A DNA stretch of 64,000 nt from Coxiella-like endosymbiont (lineage in GTDB: Bacteria > Pseudomonadota > Gammaproteobacteria > Coxiellales > Coxiellaceae), in assembly GCF_024730665.1 (NCBI RefSeq), contig NZ_CP084737.1, forward strand, positions 124,001 to 188,000, given 5' to 3'. Each line of letters opens with the position of its first letter. The first letter of the stretch is position 1. The translations under genes were made by a program, and so were the position numbers. Shown piece after piece: positions 1-11,176 of this stretch. The notes under the pieces were generated by a model. That model made no database searches and had not been told where the DNA came from. It worked only from the letters and a program-made list of their open reading frames with translations.

Positions 1-1696
1 AAAGAAACAGTACCGACTGACGAGACGAATAGTCAAAAGAGGAGACCGCACTCAAAAAATATTGGCACGGACCAGATAGGGCTCCGCGGCGCGATATAAA
101 TTAGTTTAGCTAGGCACGAAAGAGTTTAGGGGTTGTAAAATTATTTGATTGTTTATCCCTCTATGATCCCTTATTAGGCGAAGTTTTAGCCTGCATGGAT
201 CTTGGATCTCACTGTTTTTGCATCGTTGCCTCTTACTATTTCTTTTAATTTTTATATCCATACCTTTATCGAGTGCGTACAGACAGTGACTACAAGGCTT
301 TGCAAAACTAGGAGTGCTCGCGTGAGCAGTATCACAGATTTTAAAGGGAATTAACAACTGACGGAGAAGGAGCGGTAATCAAACCTGGGAGGAATAAAAT
401 CCTCCGCCAGAGAATTAGTTCTGGAATTTGGTTAAACAGTGATCTAGCCACACATTTGATGATGTAATGTACAAAAGCGCACTACAAGAGCTTCATACAG
501 TAAATCAGCGACTCATTCTGGAGTGGTTGCTTGCACTAGAATAAAGCGAGATGATGATTTGCAGTGTATAGAAACCAAATCAGTTTATCTATTTTTAAAT
601 AATGTTCGATAAAGTCCTGGAAAATATAAACCAAGACTTAATAATTGCCAGGTCACTATTTAAGGTGATTTTTACTATATCAGTAAAGGGCTTGCAGTAA
701 CTAGGGCGAATCCTTTGGGGATAGTAAAATTGAAAGAGATAGAAGGATAGTCGAAGTAAACTATTGTGAATGGAGTTGAGATAAGCAAGCTCGTAAAAAC
801 AGAGTGGATACAGTCGATGATCTAACTAAATTTAGATATCGATAATTCGATAATCTACTACCTATAAGAAATCGGAGATTACATTAATTAGCGCAGCGGC
901 GATGTTTGTATAGGTGCATTTTCTGTTTTTTGTGTTTTTGTGTGTGTAGACCGATAATAATATGATCCGAGTATTCTCCAACTATGTAGCACTTAAAAGT
1001 TTTGGAATGTCTGCGTGATTATGCTGCTATCGGAATCTATGCAAATGGCAAATGGTAGCACGAATATTGAGTGTTTGAACATATAGCCCCGTGTTAAACT
1101 GGCAACTTTGCCTTGATTAAGAGGATTTTTAAGTATAACGATAGGAAGTTCGTTAATTGGTAACTGTACTAATCCTATACTGCTATCCTCGACAATTAAT
1201 TTTATCCATATAAATAGATTCCAATGATGTTCCGTATGCTGGTTCTGCATCGTAGTTAGGAACAATAATGGCAACATTGGATGTAGGTAGAGCTTGATCA
1301 TTTTTTCGGCAGTAAATCCATTGATATATTTTCTTTCAAGACGGGATCAATCATCAGAAAAATTTACTTTTTACAGGAGAGAGTCCTAAGGCTATCTGAT
1401 TTTCTAGTACTTCTAGTTTTTGTGCACACTGTATGACAGGGCGTAGCAACACATTTAGTATCATCATAAAATAATTTATAAAAATCCAATACGATAAACA
1501 ACAAGAGACGGGGTATTGCTGCTTTAATACTCGGATATTAACGCACTGTGTTTGGATGTTCGTATCTATATTTTCTGTGAAATCCATATTTATAAAGGCC
1601 TAGTGAAGGTCTTGGTGATACTCAAGGAATATTGTGATATTTTGAATTCTCGCTTAGTGGGAAGATAGCTGATAATGTTCCTCCGAGGAATTAAAA
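1..1696. other. Non-coding stretch with no recognisable gene
   Basis: The longest open frames here (106-357, 993-1301 and 1354-1587, all minus strand) have low-complexity, cysteine- and isoleucine-rich translations, no plausible ribosome binding site, and resemble no family I know. In related bacteria mutS often lies near pncC and recA, so this could be eroded mutS. I looked for MutS motifs on both strands and found none, so that remains a guess. Confidence 0.5.
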
Positions 1697-2191
1697 ATGG
1701 ATCTTAATAGTTATCACTTAAGCCGTCGACTAGGTTTTTATTTAAAGGCCAAAGGACTTAAATTAGCTGCGTCGGAATCGTGTACGGGTGGGGATTTTGT
1801 CGGATCATTACGTGCGTTCCAGGTAGTTCAGCCTGGTTTGATTGTGGATTTGTTACGTATAGAAATTAATCTAAAATAAAATGTCTCGGTGTCAATTTTG
1901 GACTAATTGAAAAGGAAGGCGCAGTAAGTAGGGCAGTAACGTGTAAAATGGCATTTGGTGTGCTAGAGCGAAGTGACGCAGATATTGCTGTGGGCATTAC
2001 AAGTATTGCGGGACCGAGCGGTGGAGCAAAAAAAGCCCATCGGCACGCGGTGTGGATTGTTATTGCAAGAAAGGATGATGGTTTTATGGAATGTCGAAAA
2101 GTCTTTTTTTGAAAGCGGGCGCAAAAATATACGCGATTCTTCGACCGCTTATGCGCTAAAATGGTTAATTGAATTAGTTGAAAATAGATGA
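1697..2191 (+). pseudogene. pncC: pncC (CinA C-terminal domain family, nicotinamide-nucleotide amidase), decayed
   Basis: The intact enzyme deamidates NMN to nicotinate mononucleotide in pyridine nucleotide recycling. The N-terminal block has the family motif LAASESCTGG, and a later block has the IAGPSGG loop. The pieces lie in different frames. The first frame runs from the ATG at 1697 to about 1815. A second frame resumes with VPGSSAWFDCGF at 1816, carries an in-frame TAA at 1867-1869, and continues through SIAGPSGG. The frame changes again at a T7 run (2104-2110) and ends at 2191. Two frameshifts plus a nonsense codon make a non-functional relic very likely. It sits just upstream of recA, its usual neighbour in gammaproteobacteria. 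Identity is well supported by the two motifs. Confidence 0.85.
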
Positions 2192-2347
2192 CGAATACCA
2201 TTCGGTATCTTTTGTTTATGGAATACCTTCTGTGGCCTGACCGGCATAATAGCGGAGTTGATAAATTTCAGGATGAGTTAAGAATAATAACTTAATGTTA
2301 ATGTTTATTAGAATTTATTGTTGTTTAAACGATATAGGGAGCCAGGA

Positions 2348-3352
2348 ATGGAAGATCGCACTAAAGCGTTGAGTGCCGCTTTATCGCAAATTGAGCGTCA
2401 GTTTGGAAAAGGGTCAGTAATGCGGTTAGGAGATCCCGGTCTCGTACGAGATATTGAAGTTATCTCAACCGGTTCGGTAGGTTTAGATATTGCATTGGGA
2501 GTCGGTGGGTTGCCTCGTGGTCGTGTAGTAGAAATTTATGGACCAGAAGCATCTGGTAAAACAACACTTACCTTACAAACTATAGCTTCGTGTCAAAAAA
2601 CACGAGGTACAGCTGCGTTTGTGGATGCTGAACACGCGTTGGATATGGCATACGCTGAAAAGCTAGGAGTCAAAGTAGATGAATTATTGGTATCACAACC
2701 AGATACAGGCGAGCAAGCCTTAGAAATTACTGATATGTTAGTGCGATCGGGAGCCATCGATGTGATTGTCGTTGACTCTGTAGCGGCGTTAACACCCAAG
2801 GCGGAAATCGAAGGTGATATGGGTGATCTCCATATAGGTTTGCAAGCTCGTTTGATGTCACAAGCATTACGTAAATTGACTGTAAATATAAAAAAATCTA
2901 ATACCTTAGTAATATTTATTAATCAAATACGTATGAAAATTGGGGTAGTGTTTGGCAATCCTGAAACCACAACGGGTGGAAACGCACTTAAATTTTACTC
3001 CTCTGTACGGTTAGATATTCGTCGCATTGGTTCCATTAAAAAAGGGGAAGAAATTCTGGGTAGCGAGACCCGTGTTAAAGTGGTTAAAAACAAAGTTGCG
3101 CCGCCATTTCGTCAAGTGGAATTTGATATTCTCTACGGGCTTGGTATTTCTCGGGAAGGCGAATTAATTGATCTTGGCGTTAAAAATGACCTCGTTGAGA
3201 AGGCAGGTGCTTGGTATACTTACAATGGGGAGCGCATTGGTCAAGGTAAAGAAAATGTTCGTCAATTTTTAAGGGAAAATTTGCGTATCGCAGAAGAAAT
3301 TGAAGGTCATTTGCGTGAAAAATTATTATTGAAAGAGCCCTTAGACTCTTGA
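2348..3352 (+). CDS. recA: RecA recombinase
   Basis: RecA is the DNA-dependent ATPase that forms filaments on single-stranded DNA and drives strand exchange in recombinational repair. The 334-residue product has Walker [10 protein letters not shown] near residues 65-73, Walker [11 protein letters not shown] near 139-148, and the L2/core region with [20 protein letters not shown] followed by GGNALKF. I chose the ATG at 2348 because AGGGA lies seven bases upstream and the protein then begins where RecA homology begins. An upstream TTG at 2318 in the same frame would add ten unrelated residues. The C-terminus is slightly short of the usual 350 residues, in the variable acidic tail. The frame is intact, although it contains an A7 tract. 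It follows a dead pncC and precedes a recX relic, so recA seems under selection while its neighbours are not. Confidence 0.97.
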   Translation: MEDRTKALSAALSQIERQFGKGSVMRLGDPGLVRDIEVISTGSVGLDIALGVGGLPRGRVVEIYGPEASGKTTLTLQTIASCQKTRGTAAFVDAEHALDMAYAEKLGVKVDELLVSQPDTGEQALEITDMLVRSGAIDVIVVDSVAALTPKAEIEGDMGDLHIGLQARLMSQALRKLTVNIKKSNTLVIFINQIRMKIGVVFGNPETTTGGNALKFYSSVRLDIRRIGSIKKGEEILGSETRVKVVKNKVAPPFRQVEFDILYGLGISREGELIDLGVKNDLVEKAGAWYTYNGERIGQGKENVRQFLRENLRIAEEIEGHLREKLLLKEPLDS

Positions 3353-3394
3353 AGAAATTGTTGCAGGATGATTTGCAAATTTTGCAATCATGCT

Positions 3395-3540
3395 CTTTTT
3401 GTTTCTAGCACGGTGTGAATGTTCAGAGTGTGGATTAAAATAAAGGTCGTCAGTTCTTGTAAGTAAAATCCCATTAGAACGGAACGCTAGCTTTGTGACG
3501 TTATGGCAGAAGGGGTTCAGTAGTGGGGCGGGCGTCCACA
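3395..3540 (+). pseudogene. recX: Probable recX relic
   Basis: RecX modulates RecA filaments and its gene normally lies between recA and alaS. Downstream of recA the plus strand around 3403-3435 reads FLARCECSECGLK before a TAA. This looks like the RecX signature LARREHSERELK with Arg codons (CGT) changed to Cys codons (TGT). A later stretch near 3500 contains RYGRRG, similar to the glycine/arginine-rich centre of RecX. No continuous frame survives. The call depends on a short similarity plus the exact syntenic position, so it is moderate. The rest of 3353-3660 shows nothing else. Confidence 0.45.
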
Positions 3541-3660
3541 TTCACTGGTTAATCGTAATATACTTCGGGATGAATAATTTTGGTGGGAGTTTAGATGTGT
3601 TTTTTAATGCCGGTGGTTTAATGCTGTATGTTATTACTTGGATAAGATTTATGGAAAGAA

Positions 3661-6269
3661 ATGTCGAAATATCTGAATAGCAATCAATTGCGAAAAATAT
3701 TTACTGACTATTTTGGACAACGAGATCATGAATTTGTTCCAAGTAGTTCATTGATACCAACAAACGATTCAACCCTGCTATTCACTAATTCAGGTATGGT
3801 GCAATTTAAAGATGTATTTTTAGGAACTGAGGTACGCCCTTATCGACGTGCTGTTTCTGTACAGCGCTGTATGCGCACAGGAGGAAAGCATAACGATTTA
3901 GAAAATGTGGGATATACCACGCGCCACCATACTTTTTTTGAAATGCTGGGGAATTTTAGCTTTGGAGATTATTTTAAACGTGAAGCAATTGAATATGCTT
4001 GGTGCTTTTTAACGGAAGTTTTGGAGCTACCGAAAGAACGTTTGTGGGTGACAGTATTTCGTAATGATTCTCGAAGTGAGTCCATTTGGTTAAAAGAAAT
4101 GAAAGTAGATCCTACTCGCTTTGCTCGTTGTGGTGAGAAAGATAATTTTTGGCAAATGGGAGAGACAGGACCTTGCGGGCCTTGTACAGAAATATTTTAT
4201 GATCATGGTCCAAGCGTAGCTGGGTATCCTCCAGGAGGCTCAGATGCTGATGGTGATCGTTATATAGAGATTTGGAACCTAGTTTTCATGGAATATAATA
4301 GGGACTTAAGCGGAAAATTACACCTTTTGTCAAGGCCTTGTGTGGATACAGGTATGGGATTGGAACGCATTGCTGCGGTCATGCAAGGGGTTCATAACAA
4401 TTATGATATTGATTTATTTCAGCATTTACTAAAAGTGTTAGGTAAGCTAATGGGAAAAGATGATTTTCACAACACGTCCATGGGTGTTATCGTTGATCAT
4501 ATTCGTTCCGTAGCTTTTCTTATTAGTGACGGTATTGTTCCTTCAAACGAAGGACGGGGTTATGTTTTGCGACGGATTATTCGACGTGCGATTCGCCATG
4601 GATATAAATTAGGACGACAAGAACCCTTTTTTTATGAATTAATAGAACCGCTGATTGAGGTCATGGGTGATGCTTATCCGATGTTTCCTAAAGCTCAATC
4701 TTTAATTGAACAAGTAATCGAGCAAGAAGAAGTACAATTTTCTAAAACATTATCAAAAGGTCTTAAAATTTTAGATCATGAATTGTCGGAATTATCATCG
4801 CGTAAAATACCAGGTGAGGTAATTTTCCAGTTGTATGATACGTTTGGTTTTCCTCCAGATTTGACCGCTGATATTGCTAGAGAGCGAGGATTTTCGATGG
4901 ATTATGCAGGTTTTGAGAAGGCTATGGAACATCAACGTAAACAATCGCAGCAAGCTCAGAAATTTAACATTGATTATACACAAACAGTATATATTAGTGG
5001 TAAAACGGAGTTTGTTGGTTATGAGACGTTTGAATCTGAAGCTTATGTGACTACGTTGCTACAAGACAGCAAACCAGCTAGCACTTTGTCCGAAAGTAAA
5101 AATGGAATGGTTATATTGGATCGCACACCTTTTTACGCAGAATCAGGTGGTCAGGTCGGTGATCAGGGCTACTTATTTTTTGAGGGGGTTATTTTCGCGT
5201 TAAAGATACTAAAAAGCAGGGAACTGTTCATTTGCACTTAGGGGAAGTTATTAAGGGACAATTGCAAGTGAAACAAAAAGTTCATGCTAAAGTTGATGTT
5301 TCGCGTTTGGATGTTATGCGAAACCATTCAGCTACGCATCTATTACATGAAGCTTTGCGACGCGTATTAGGTAAGCATGTCATACAGAAAGGTTCATTAG
5401 TGGAGGCTAAGCGTTTGCGATTTGATTTTTCTCACTCTAAAGCGATGACAAAGCAAGAATTGCATACAGTGGAACGACTAATTAATCAACAGATTCAAGC
5501 TAATTTGGTTTCAAACGTAAAGTTGATGACGCCAGAAAAAGCAAAGGAATCAGGGGCGCTTGCATTATTTGGAGAGCGATATGGAGGAGTAGTCAGAGTG
5601 CTTAAGATGGGAGATTTCTCGATAGAGATTTGTGGAGGGACACATACTAAACAAACGGGAGAAATCGGTCTTTTTAAAATCATTTCTGAGTCAGGTTGTG
5701 CGTCCGGTGTTCGACGTATCGAAGCAGTGACTGGACAAGTAGCCCTAGCGTATATTGAATCTGAAGAAAAACAACTGCAGACATTAAGTGATTTACTCAA
5801 AACAAATAGAAACGATTTGGTTAAGAAGTTAAATCAATTGTTAATAGATCATCATAAGAGACGGAAAGAATTAGTAAAATTAAAACAACAAATAATTCAA
5901 CAGAAATTAGAAAGTTTGTCGAAAAAGGTGGTAGATATTCGGGGAATAAAAGTACTCTCTGCTCAATTAGACGGGGTTGACCGCAATACTTTAAGGTCTA
6001 TTGTAGATCAATTAAAACAGAAATTGGAAAAAGCAGCAATTGTATTAGCCATTGAAGAAGGTGAATGCGTACAATTAGTGGCGGGAGTTACTAAAAATTG
6101 TTTAGCCTATTTTGATGCTACGGAATTGTTAATGCCCATCACAGAAAAAATCGGAGGACGTAGCGGTGGCTTGCCGGATATGGCACAAGGAGGTGGCGAT
6201 AATTCTCCTGAGCGATTAAAAGAGGCGTTTCAATCCATTCCTGAATGGATTGAAACCCGAATCAGGTGA
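3661..6269 (+). pseudogene. alaS: Alanyl-tRNA synthetase, split by one frameshift
   Basis: AlaRS charges tRNA-Ala and edits mischarged Ser and Gly; it is essential. The first frame (3661 to about 5190) holds the class II catalytic core ([28 protein letters not shown]). The second frame continues with the editing domain ([13 protein letters not shown] and EICGGTH, the zinc-binding HxxxH and CxxxH) and the C-Ala domain ending [15 protein letters not shown]. The frames meet at a G5 run, 5184-5188. One extra G would restore [14 protein letters not shown] and a full-length protein of about 870 residues, the normal size. Nothing else is damaged. Start ATG 3661 has GGAAAG just upstream. lysC follows 17 bases later. 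Because the gene should be indispensable, sequencing error or slippage must be considered before calling it dead. Confidence 0.93.
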
Positions 6270-6286
6270 ATTGGAAAAAATAATTT

Positions 6287-7525
6287 ATGTCATTGATTAT
6301 TCAAAAATTTGGTGGAAGTTCCGTTGCGGATATAGAGAGAATTCAAAACGTAGCCCGAATTGTTTCTAAGGCGCGCCAAGAAGGGCATGCCGTAGTGGCA
6401 GTAGTTTCCGCCATGTATGGCGAAACAGATCGCCTTATTAAATTAGCTCAAACGATTTCCGATTCTAATTTGCGCGAATACGATGCTCTTATCTCAACCG
6501 GCGAGCAAATCTCAGCTGCATTACTGAGTATGGTCTTACAGGAAAGAAATTGTCCCGCACGTTCTTATACAGCCGCACAAATTCGTTTGCACACGACTAA
6601 TGAACACAAAAAAGCACGCATTGTGGATATCGATCTGGAAATTTTGTGTCACGATTTGCAAGTTGGTTGTGTTCCTGTTGTTGCTGGTTTTCAAGGGATT
6701 AGTGAGATGGGCGAGATCACAACCTTAGGGCGTGGTGGCTCAGACCTCACTGCAGTCGCATTGGCAGCGGCGTTGCAAGCCGATGAGTGTCAAATTTTCA
6801 CTGATGTTGATGGGGTTTATACCAGTGATCCCAAAGTAGTTCCACGAGCTCGGTGCATTCCGCAAATTACATTTGACGAAATGATGGAAATGTCCAGTTT
6901 AGGAGCAAAAGTTTTACAGAATCGCTGTCTCGAATTTGCCGGTAAATACAAAGTACCAGTACGCGTGTTATCGAGCTTACGAAAAGGACCAGGAACGTTA
7001 ATTACTTTTGAGCATAATTCAGCTGAGCAACCCTTAGTTTCTGGTATTGCTTTTGAGCGACGACAAGCAAAGCTCACCATTCAGGGTATACCAGAAAGGC
7101 CAGGATTGGTCAGTTATATTTTGGGTCCTCTCAGTAAAGCGGATATCGAAGTTGATATGATCGTTCAAAATGAACCCACGATTGATACTAAAATTGATTT
7201 TAGTTTTACGTTACAACGCGATGATTATTATAAATCTTTTTTAATTATGAAGCAAGTAGCTTCTGAGCTGAATGCGCGAGAGGTATTGGGTAGTGATTCT
7301 TTGGCTAAGATTTCTCTTATAGGCGTTGGTATGCGTTCTCATGCTGGCATTGCCTCTCAGATGTTCAGCGCATTAGGTAAGGAAGGGATCCATATTCATC
7401 TAATTACAGCAACGGAAATTAAGATCTCGGCGTTAATTGACGAGAAATTTATTGATCTTGGTGCCCGTACTCTCCATTCAGCCTTCAGACTAGATCAGCC
7501 CTACTTTTTCATAAAAGGGTATTAA
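6287..7525 (+). CDS. lysC: Aspartate kinase, monofunctional
   Basis: Aspartokinase phosphorylates L-aspartate, the first step toward lysine/diaminopimelate, threonine and methionine. The 412-residue protein opens with the signature KFGGSSVADIERI, has the amino-acid kinase core with TTLGRGGSDLTAVALAAAL and TDVDGVYTSDPK, and carries two C-terminal ACT domains (from about residue 265), the usual site of feedback inhibition. It lies 17 bases after alaS and 68 bases before csrA, an order seen in other gammaproteobacteria. The tail after the normal end (LDQ) is a few residues longer than usual. In a peptidoglycan-making symbiont its diaminopimelate role is probably what keeps it. Intact. Confidence 0.95.
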   Translation: MSLIIQKFGGSSVADIERIQNVARIVSKARQEGHAVVAVVSAMYGETDRLIKLAQTISDSNLREYDALISTGEQISAALLSMVLQERNCPARSYTAAQIRLHTTNEHKKARIVDIDLEILCHDLQVGCVPVVAGFQGISEMGEITTLGRGGSDLTAVALAAALQADECQIFTDVDGVYTSDPKVVPRARCIPQITFDEMMEMSSLGAKVLQNRCLEFAGKYKVPVRVLSSLRKGPGTLITFEHNSAEQPLVSGIAFERRQAKLTIQGIPERPGLVSYILGPLSKADIEVDMIVQNEPTIDTKIDFSFTLQRDDYYKSFLIMKQVASELNAREVLGSDSLAKISLIGVGMRSHAGIASQMFSALGKEGIHIHLITATEIKISALIDEKFIDLGARTLHSAFRLDQPYFFIKGY

Positions 7526-7593
7526 AATGTGGGTATGGCGTTTTTATAGCTTGGGCTAAAAAAATTACTTGATGTTTAGAAGAGGAAAGAAAT

Positions 7594-7773
7594 ATGTTAA
7601 TTCTAACAAGACGTATTAGTGAGTCGGTGATTGTCGGAGATACTGTCAAAGTGACAGTGCTTGGAATTAAAGGGAACCAAGTTCGTCTTGGGATAGATGC
7701 ACCGAAAGAAATTTCCGTTCATCGCGAAGAAATTTATAAACGGATTCAAGAAGAAAAATCAGAGAAGTCATAA
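7594..7773 (+). CDS. csrA: CsrA, carbon storage regulator
   Basis: This is a 59-residue RNA-binding post-transcriptional regulator of the CsrA/RsmA family. It begins [16 protein letters not shown], contains the core [18 protein letters not shown] with the conserved second RNA-contact region [18 protein letters not shown], and ends with a short charged helix. A strong GAGGAAAG ribosome binding site sits upstream of ATG 7594. It is the third gene after alaS and lysC, the classic alaS-lysC-csrA order followed by a tRNA-Ser gene. CsrA dimers bind GGA motifs in leaders and control central metabolism. The gene is complete and conserved while flanking DNA has decayed. Confidence 0.95.
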   Translation: MLILTRRISESVIVGDTVKVTVLGIKGNQVRLGIDAPKEISVHREEIYKRIQEEKSEKS

Positions 7774-8064
7774 GGACAAACTGCCGAAGAGACTATCGAG
7801 TCTAACTAAACTCACTAACTATCTACATCAGTTATGCGGGCAAGAAGTACACACTTCAGGGAGTCTTAACAATAAGTTCAAAAAGGTAGTTAATTTTGAT
7901 TTGTAGTTTTTAACGCACCCTTGCCCGGTGAGCATTCATTACAATTTAAGCGCGTCAAAATACGTAATTTTATTTCTATATCCTAGGATGATATTATTCT
8001 TCTCTTCTTAAGGAAGGATGTTTCTTTAGAAGTATTCATAAAAAGATAATCTAGCCTTAATTTG

Positions 8065-8157
8065 GGAGAGATGGCCGAGCAGGTCAAAGGCGCTCCCCTG
8101 CTAAGGGAGTATGGGGCGAAAGCTTCATCGAGGGTTCGAATCCCTCTCTCTCCGCCA
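8065..8157 (+). tRNA. tRNA-Ser (anticodon GCT)
   Basis: The acceptor stem GGAGAGA pairs with TCTCTCC, there is a long serine-type variable arm, the T-loop is GGTTCGAATCC, and the anticodon loop CTGCTAA gives GCT, reading AGC/AGU. The 3' CCA is encoded (8155-8157). It stands after csrA as in many gammaproteobacteria. Confidence 0.96.
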
Positions 8158-9323
8158 ATTTAGAAAAAAGTTAAGCAATTATCAGCTAACTAAATGACTG
8201 GTAAGCAAAAATTCAAATTTATCAATAATAGAAATAAAAATATGATTAATTGAGTATCATGATACCTGAAAATCATACTTAACTTGCTCATGGCTTTAGG
8301 GAGAAATTTCCTTAATACTGCTAAAGATATCAGATTCGGGTCTTCCGTTGATGGATAACTAATTTCACTCTAAGGCTGCTTAAAAAATATTACGGCGAGA
8401 TACACATGAATTCGATAGGTTCATTCGATTCTGACGCGCTCTAGCTTAACGTTGCAAAAAGACAGTAGATTTTACTTTAGGATACTCTTTATAAAAACTA
8501 ATGAATTCTTAAGGTTAATATCAATATATTTTTAGTGAGCAATCAATAAAACCCAAGGTTTCATCAAAACAAAATGCCAAAACCTTGTCCAGTATATGGC
8601 TTTTTAGACTTAATTTATTTTGGCTCAGGTAAGATAATTTAGGACACCAATATTCGAACAGATAAAATACAGACGTTGCTCATGAATCTCACCACGTCTT
8701 CCATTCTAGCATACCATAAGGAGTTTCCATTTTCCCTTAAAACATCAAATTCATTTTCTTTATTTCGTTACGTTCGACTTTTCTAAAAACGACAAATCTA
8801 TCGTATCCCTAGCCAATCGCTATTACCTATAGCCACTTCACTGAAGCTATATTTAAAGTATTTTAGATAATTTAATGATCAATGAACGGCAATACTCTAG
8901 AATTTTGCTTCTGGATCAATGTCTGAAAGAGGTTAGCTGCGCCTTTGATTCTAGGAGTTTGCATTTTAAAAATTACTAAAAATCATTAGGAAAAATTTTA
9001 ACGTATTTAAGAATTCACCAGATATCAGAGCTTCTATATCTCTAAAGCTATTGAAAAATAAAGCTTTTCTCATCAAATCGCATTCATTAAACTTAAAAAG
9101 TAAATAAAGGAATAATTGTGTGATAAAAGTTTTGTGATTTAATAATCATGATCTTGTGTGCGTTCTGTCAAATATAGCTTCTCATCAAGCTAATGATAAA
9201 GAAAGATTTCCTTTTGATATATTTTATGTAGGAACATGAATTAATACGTTAATTAAGATATGCTCACATTAACACTCTACTTGCTACTAGAAGCCTCATA
9301 TTAGAGGAAAGTACAAACTCCCT
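8158..9323. other. Non-coding stretch, A+T rich, no gene seen
   Basis: No open frame longer than a few dozen codons with coding character, no tRNA-like fold and no strong repeat was seen on either strand between the tRNA-Ser gene and uvrC. It is probably eroded coding sequence, but nothing identifies the former gene. Confidence 0.5.
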
Positions 9324-11151
9324 ATGACTTTTTTGGACTTTAAAATACTACTCGGTACATTGCCTGGAAATCCCGGTGTATATCAAATTCGGGATGCGCA
9401 ATGGAAAGTCATTTATGTAGGTAAAGCACGCAATTTAAAAAAGCGGGTAAGCAGTTATTTCCATCGTCAACTAGATCCTAAAACCCAGGCTATGATGGCC
9501 CAGATGTGTGCTATTCAAACTACCATTACCCGTGATGAAAATGAAGCACTTTTATTGGAAGCTAATTTCATTAAGCAATTTCGTCCGCGTTATAATGTTT
9601 TGCTTCGCGATGATAAATCGTATCCCTATCTTTATATTGCTACTCATCAAAAATTTCCGCGTTTAGATTTTTATCGTGGTTGCAAAAAGGCGTCGGGATA
9701 TTATTTTGGCCCTTACCCTAGTGTGGGTTCTATGAGAGAACATCTTGCTTTTATTCAAAAATTATTCAAACTACGCCGATGTAAAGATTCTTTTTTTAAA
9801 AGTCGATCCAGACCCTGTTTACAGTATCAAATTAAACGCTGTACAGCTCCCTGTGTTGGATATGTGGATGAAAAAATTATCGCCGTCAGGTCGAGGACGC
9901 CATTTTGTTTTTTGAAGGAAAAAATGAGCAAATAATTAATAAACTAACCGAGCGAATGGAAGTCGCTTCCAAAGACTTAGCTTTTGAGGAAGCTGCTCAT
10001 TATCGAGATCAAATCCAACAGTTGCGTCAGTTACAAAAGCAACAATTTATTATAAGCGGCAAGGGTAATATCGATGTGATCGGTGCCGTGGAATTGGACG
10101 GTGAGGTTAGCTTGATTATATTATCCATTCGCTCTGGCCGAATTATCGGGCATAAAGCTTTTTCCCTATCATGCCGGAAGGGACTAATTTATCGACAGCA
10201 TTGTCTGAATTTATTCCTCAGTATTATTTAAGTCCATTGCGAAATGGTGACATTCCAGAACGAATTGTGATGAGTGAACGCTTAACTGATCGATTGTGGA
10301 TTCAAGGTGCCTTGGCATCTGGTTTGAATCGGTCATTGACAATTAGTGACCAGAAACGTACACCTTATAAGCAATGGCAGCACATGGCCGTGCTTAATGC
10401 TAAACAAGCACTTTCTCAGCATCTGGCCCTGAAAAATACGTTTATTGTTAAATTTAAAGCGTTGCAAGAAGCATTGCTATTACCGAACCTTCTTTCTCGG
10501 ATTGAAGGCTTCGATATTAGTCACATTTCGGGAGAAGCAACGGTAGGGGTTTGTGTAGTTTTTGGGGTTAGGGGTCCCATTAAGAAAGACTATAGGCGGT
10601 TTAATATCTTTGATGTTCAGCCTGGAGATGACTATGGTGCGCTTCGGCAAGTATTAGTCCGACATTACACGCGTTTGAAGGAAAATAAGGGAATGTTGCC
10701 AGATTTATTGGTGATTGATGGGGGTAGAGGTCAGCTTCGACAAGCAGTAGAGGTACTGGAAGAGTTACAAGTGAGTGGTGTTTTTTTACTATCAGTAGCA
10801 AAAGGGCTTGGCCGAAAAGCAGGATTAGAAAAACTTTTTATTGGTGGGCGGTATCCTGAAGAGATACATCTTTCGCCAGATAATGTTGCTTTTCATCTGA
10901 TTCAACAAATCCGTAATGAAGCCCATCGTTTTGTGATTACGGCCAATCGTGCTCAGTGCATAAAACGCCGCATAGAATCTTCTTTAGAAAATATTAAAGG
11001 AGTTGGTCCCAAACGTCGAAGAGAATTATTAACATATTTCGGAGGGTTACAAGAACTTCGAAAAGCGAGCGTTGAAGAAATTACCAGGGTGGCTGGCGTT
11101 AATCGAAAACTGGCACAATTGGTTTATGAAGCCCTTTCGCTTGACGTCTAA
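9324..11151 (+). pseudogene. uvrC: UvrC excinuclease subunit, two frameshifts
   Basis: UvrC makes both incisions in nucleotide excision repair. The parts are in order: a GIY-YIG nuclease (LPGNPGVYQIRD and VIYVGKARNLKKRVSSYF), the UVR motif region (EEAAHYRDQIQQLRQLQKQQ), the RNase H-like endonuclease with IEGFDISHISGE and LLVIDGGRGQL, and C-terminal helix-hairpin-helix motifs (IKGVGPKRRRELL). The frame breaks twice. An A6 run at 9871-9876 needs one more A to give DEKNYRRQVEDAI. A T5 run at 10159-10163 needs one more T to give KAFFPIMPEG. With both restored the protein is about 608 residues, the normal length. pgsA follows 25 bases later. Both lesions are one-base homopolymer shortenings, so read error must be excluded; DNA repair loss is also common in symbionts. 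Confidence 0.93.
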
Positions 11152-11176
11152 GTGAATCACCGTAGAATCTGACGAT

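Noticed and set aside
106-1587. Three minus-strand open frames (106-357, 993-1301, 1354-1587) as genes
   Set aside because: No ribosome binding sites, no motif, and skewed Cys/Ile-rich composition; likely chance frames in decayed DNA.
3495-3680. Plus-strand 61-codon frame between recA and alaS as a small gene
   Set aside because: It overlaps the alaS start, has no homology I can see, and lies in the recX remnant region.
7697-7906. Plus-strand Lys-rich frame overlapping csrA
   Set aside because: It starts inside csrA in another frame and runs into non-coding DNA; a shadow.
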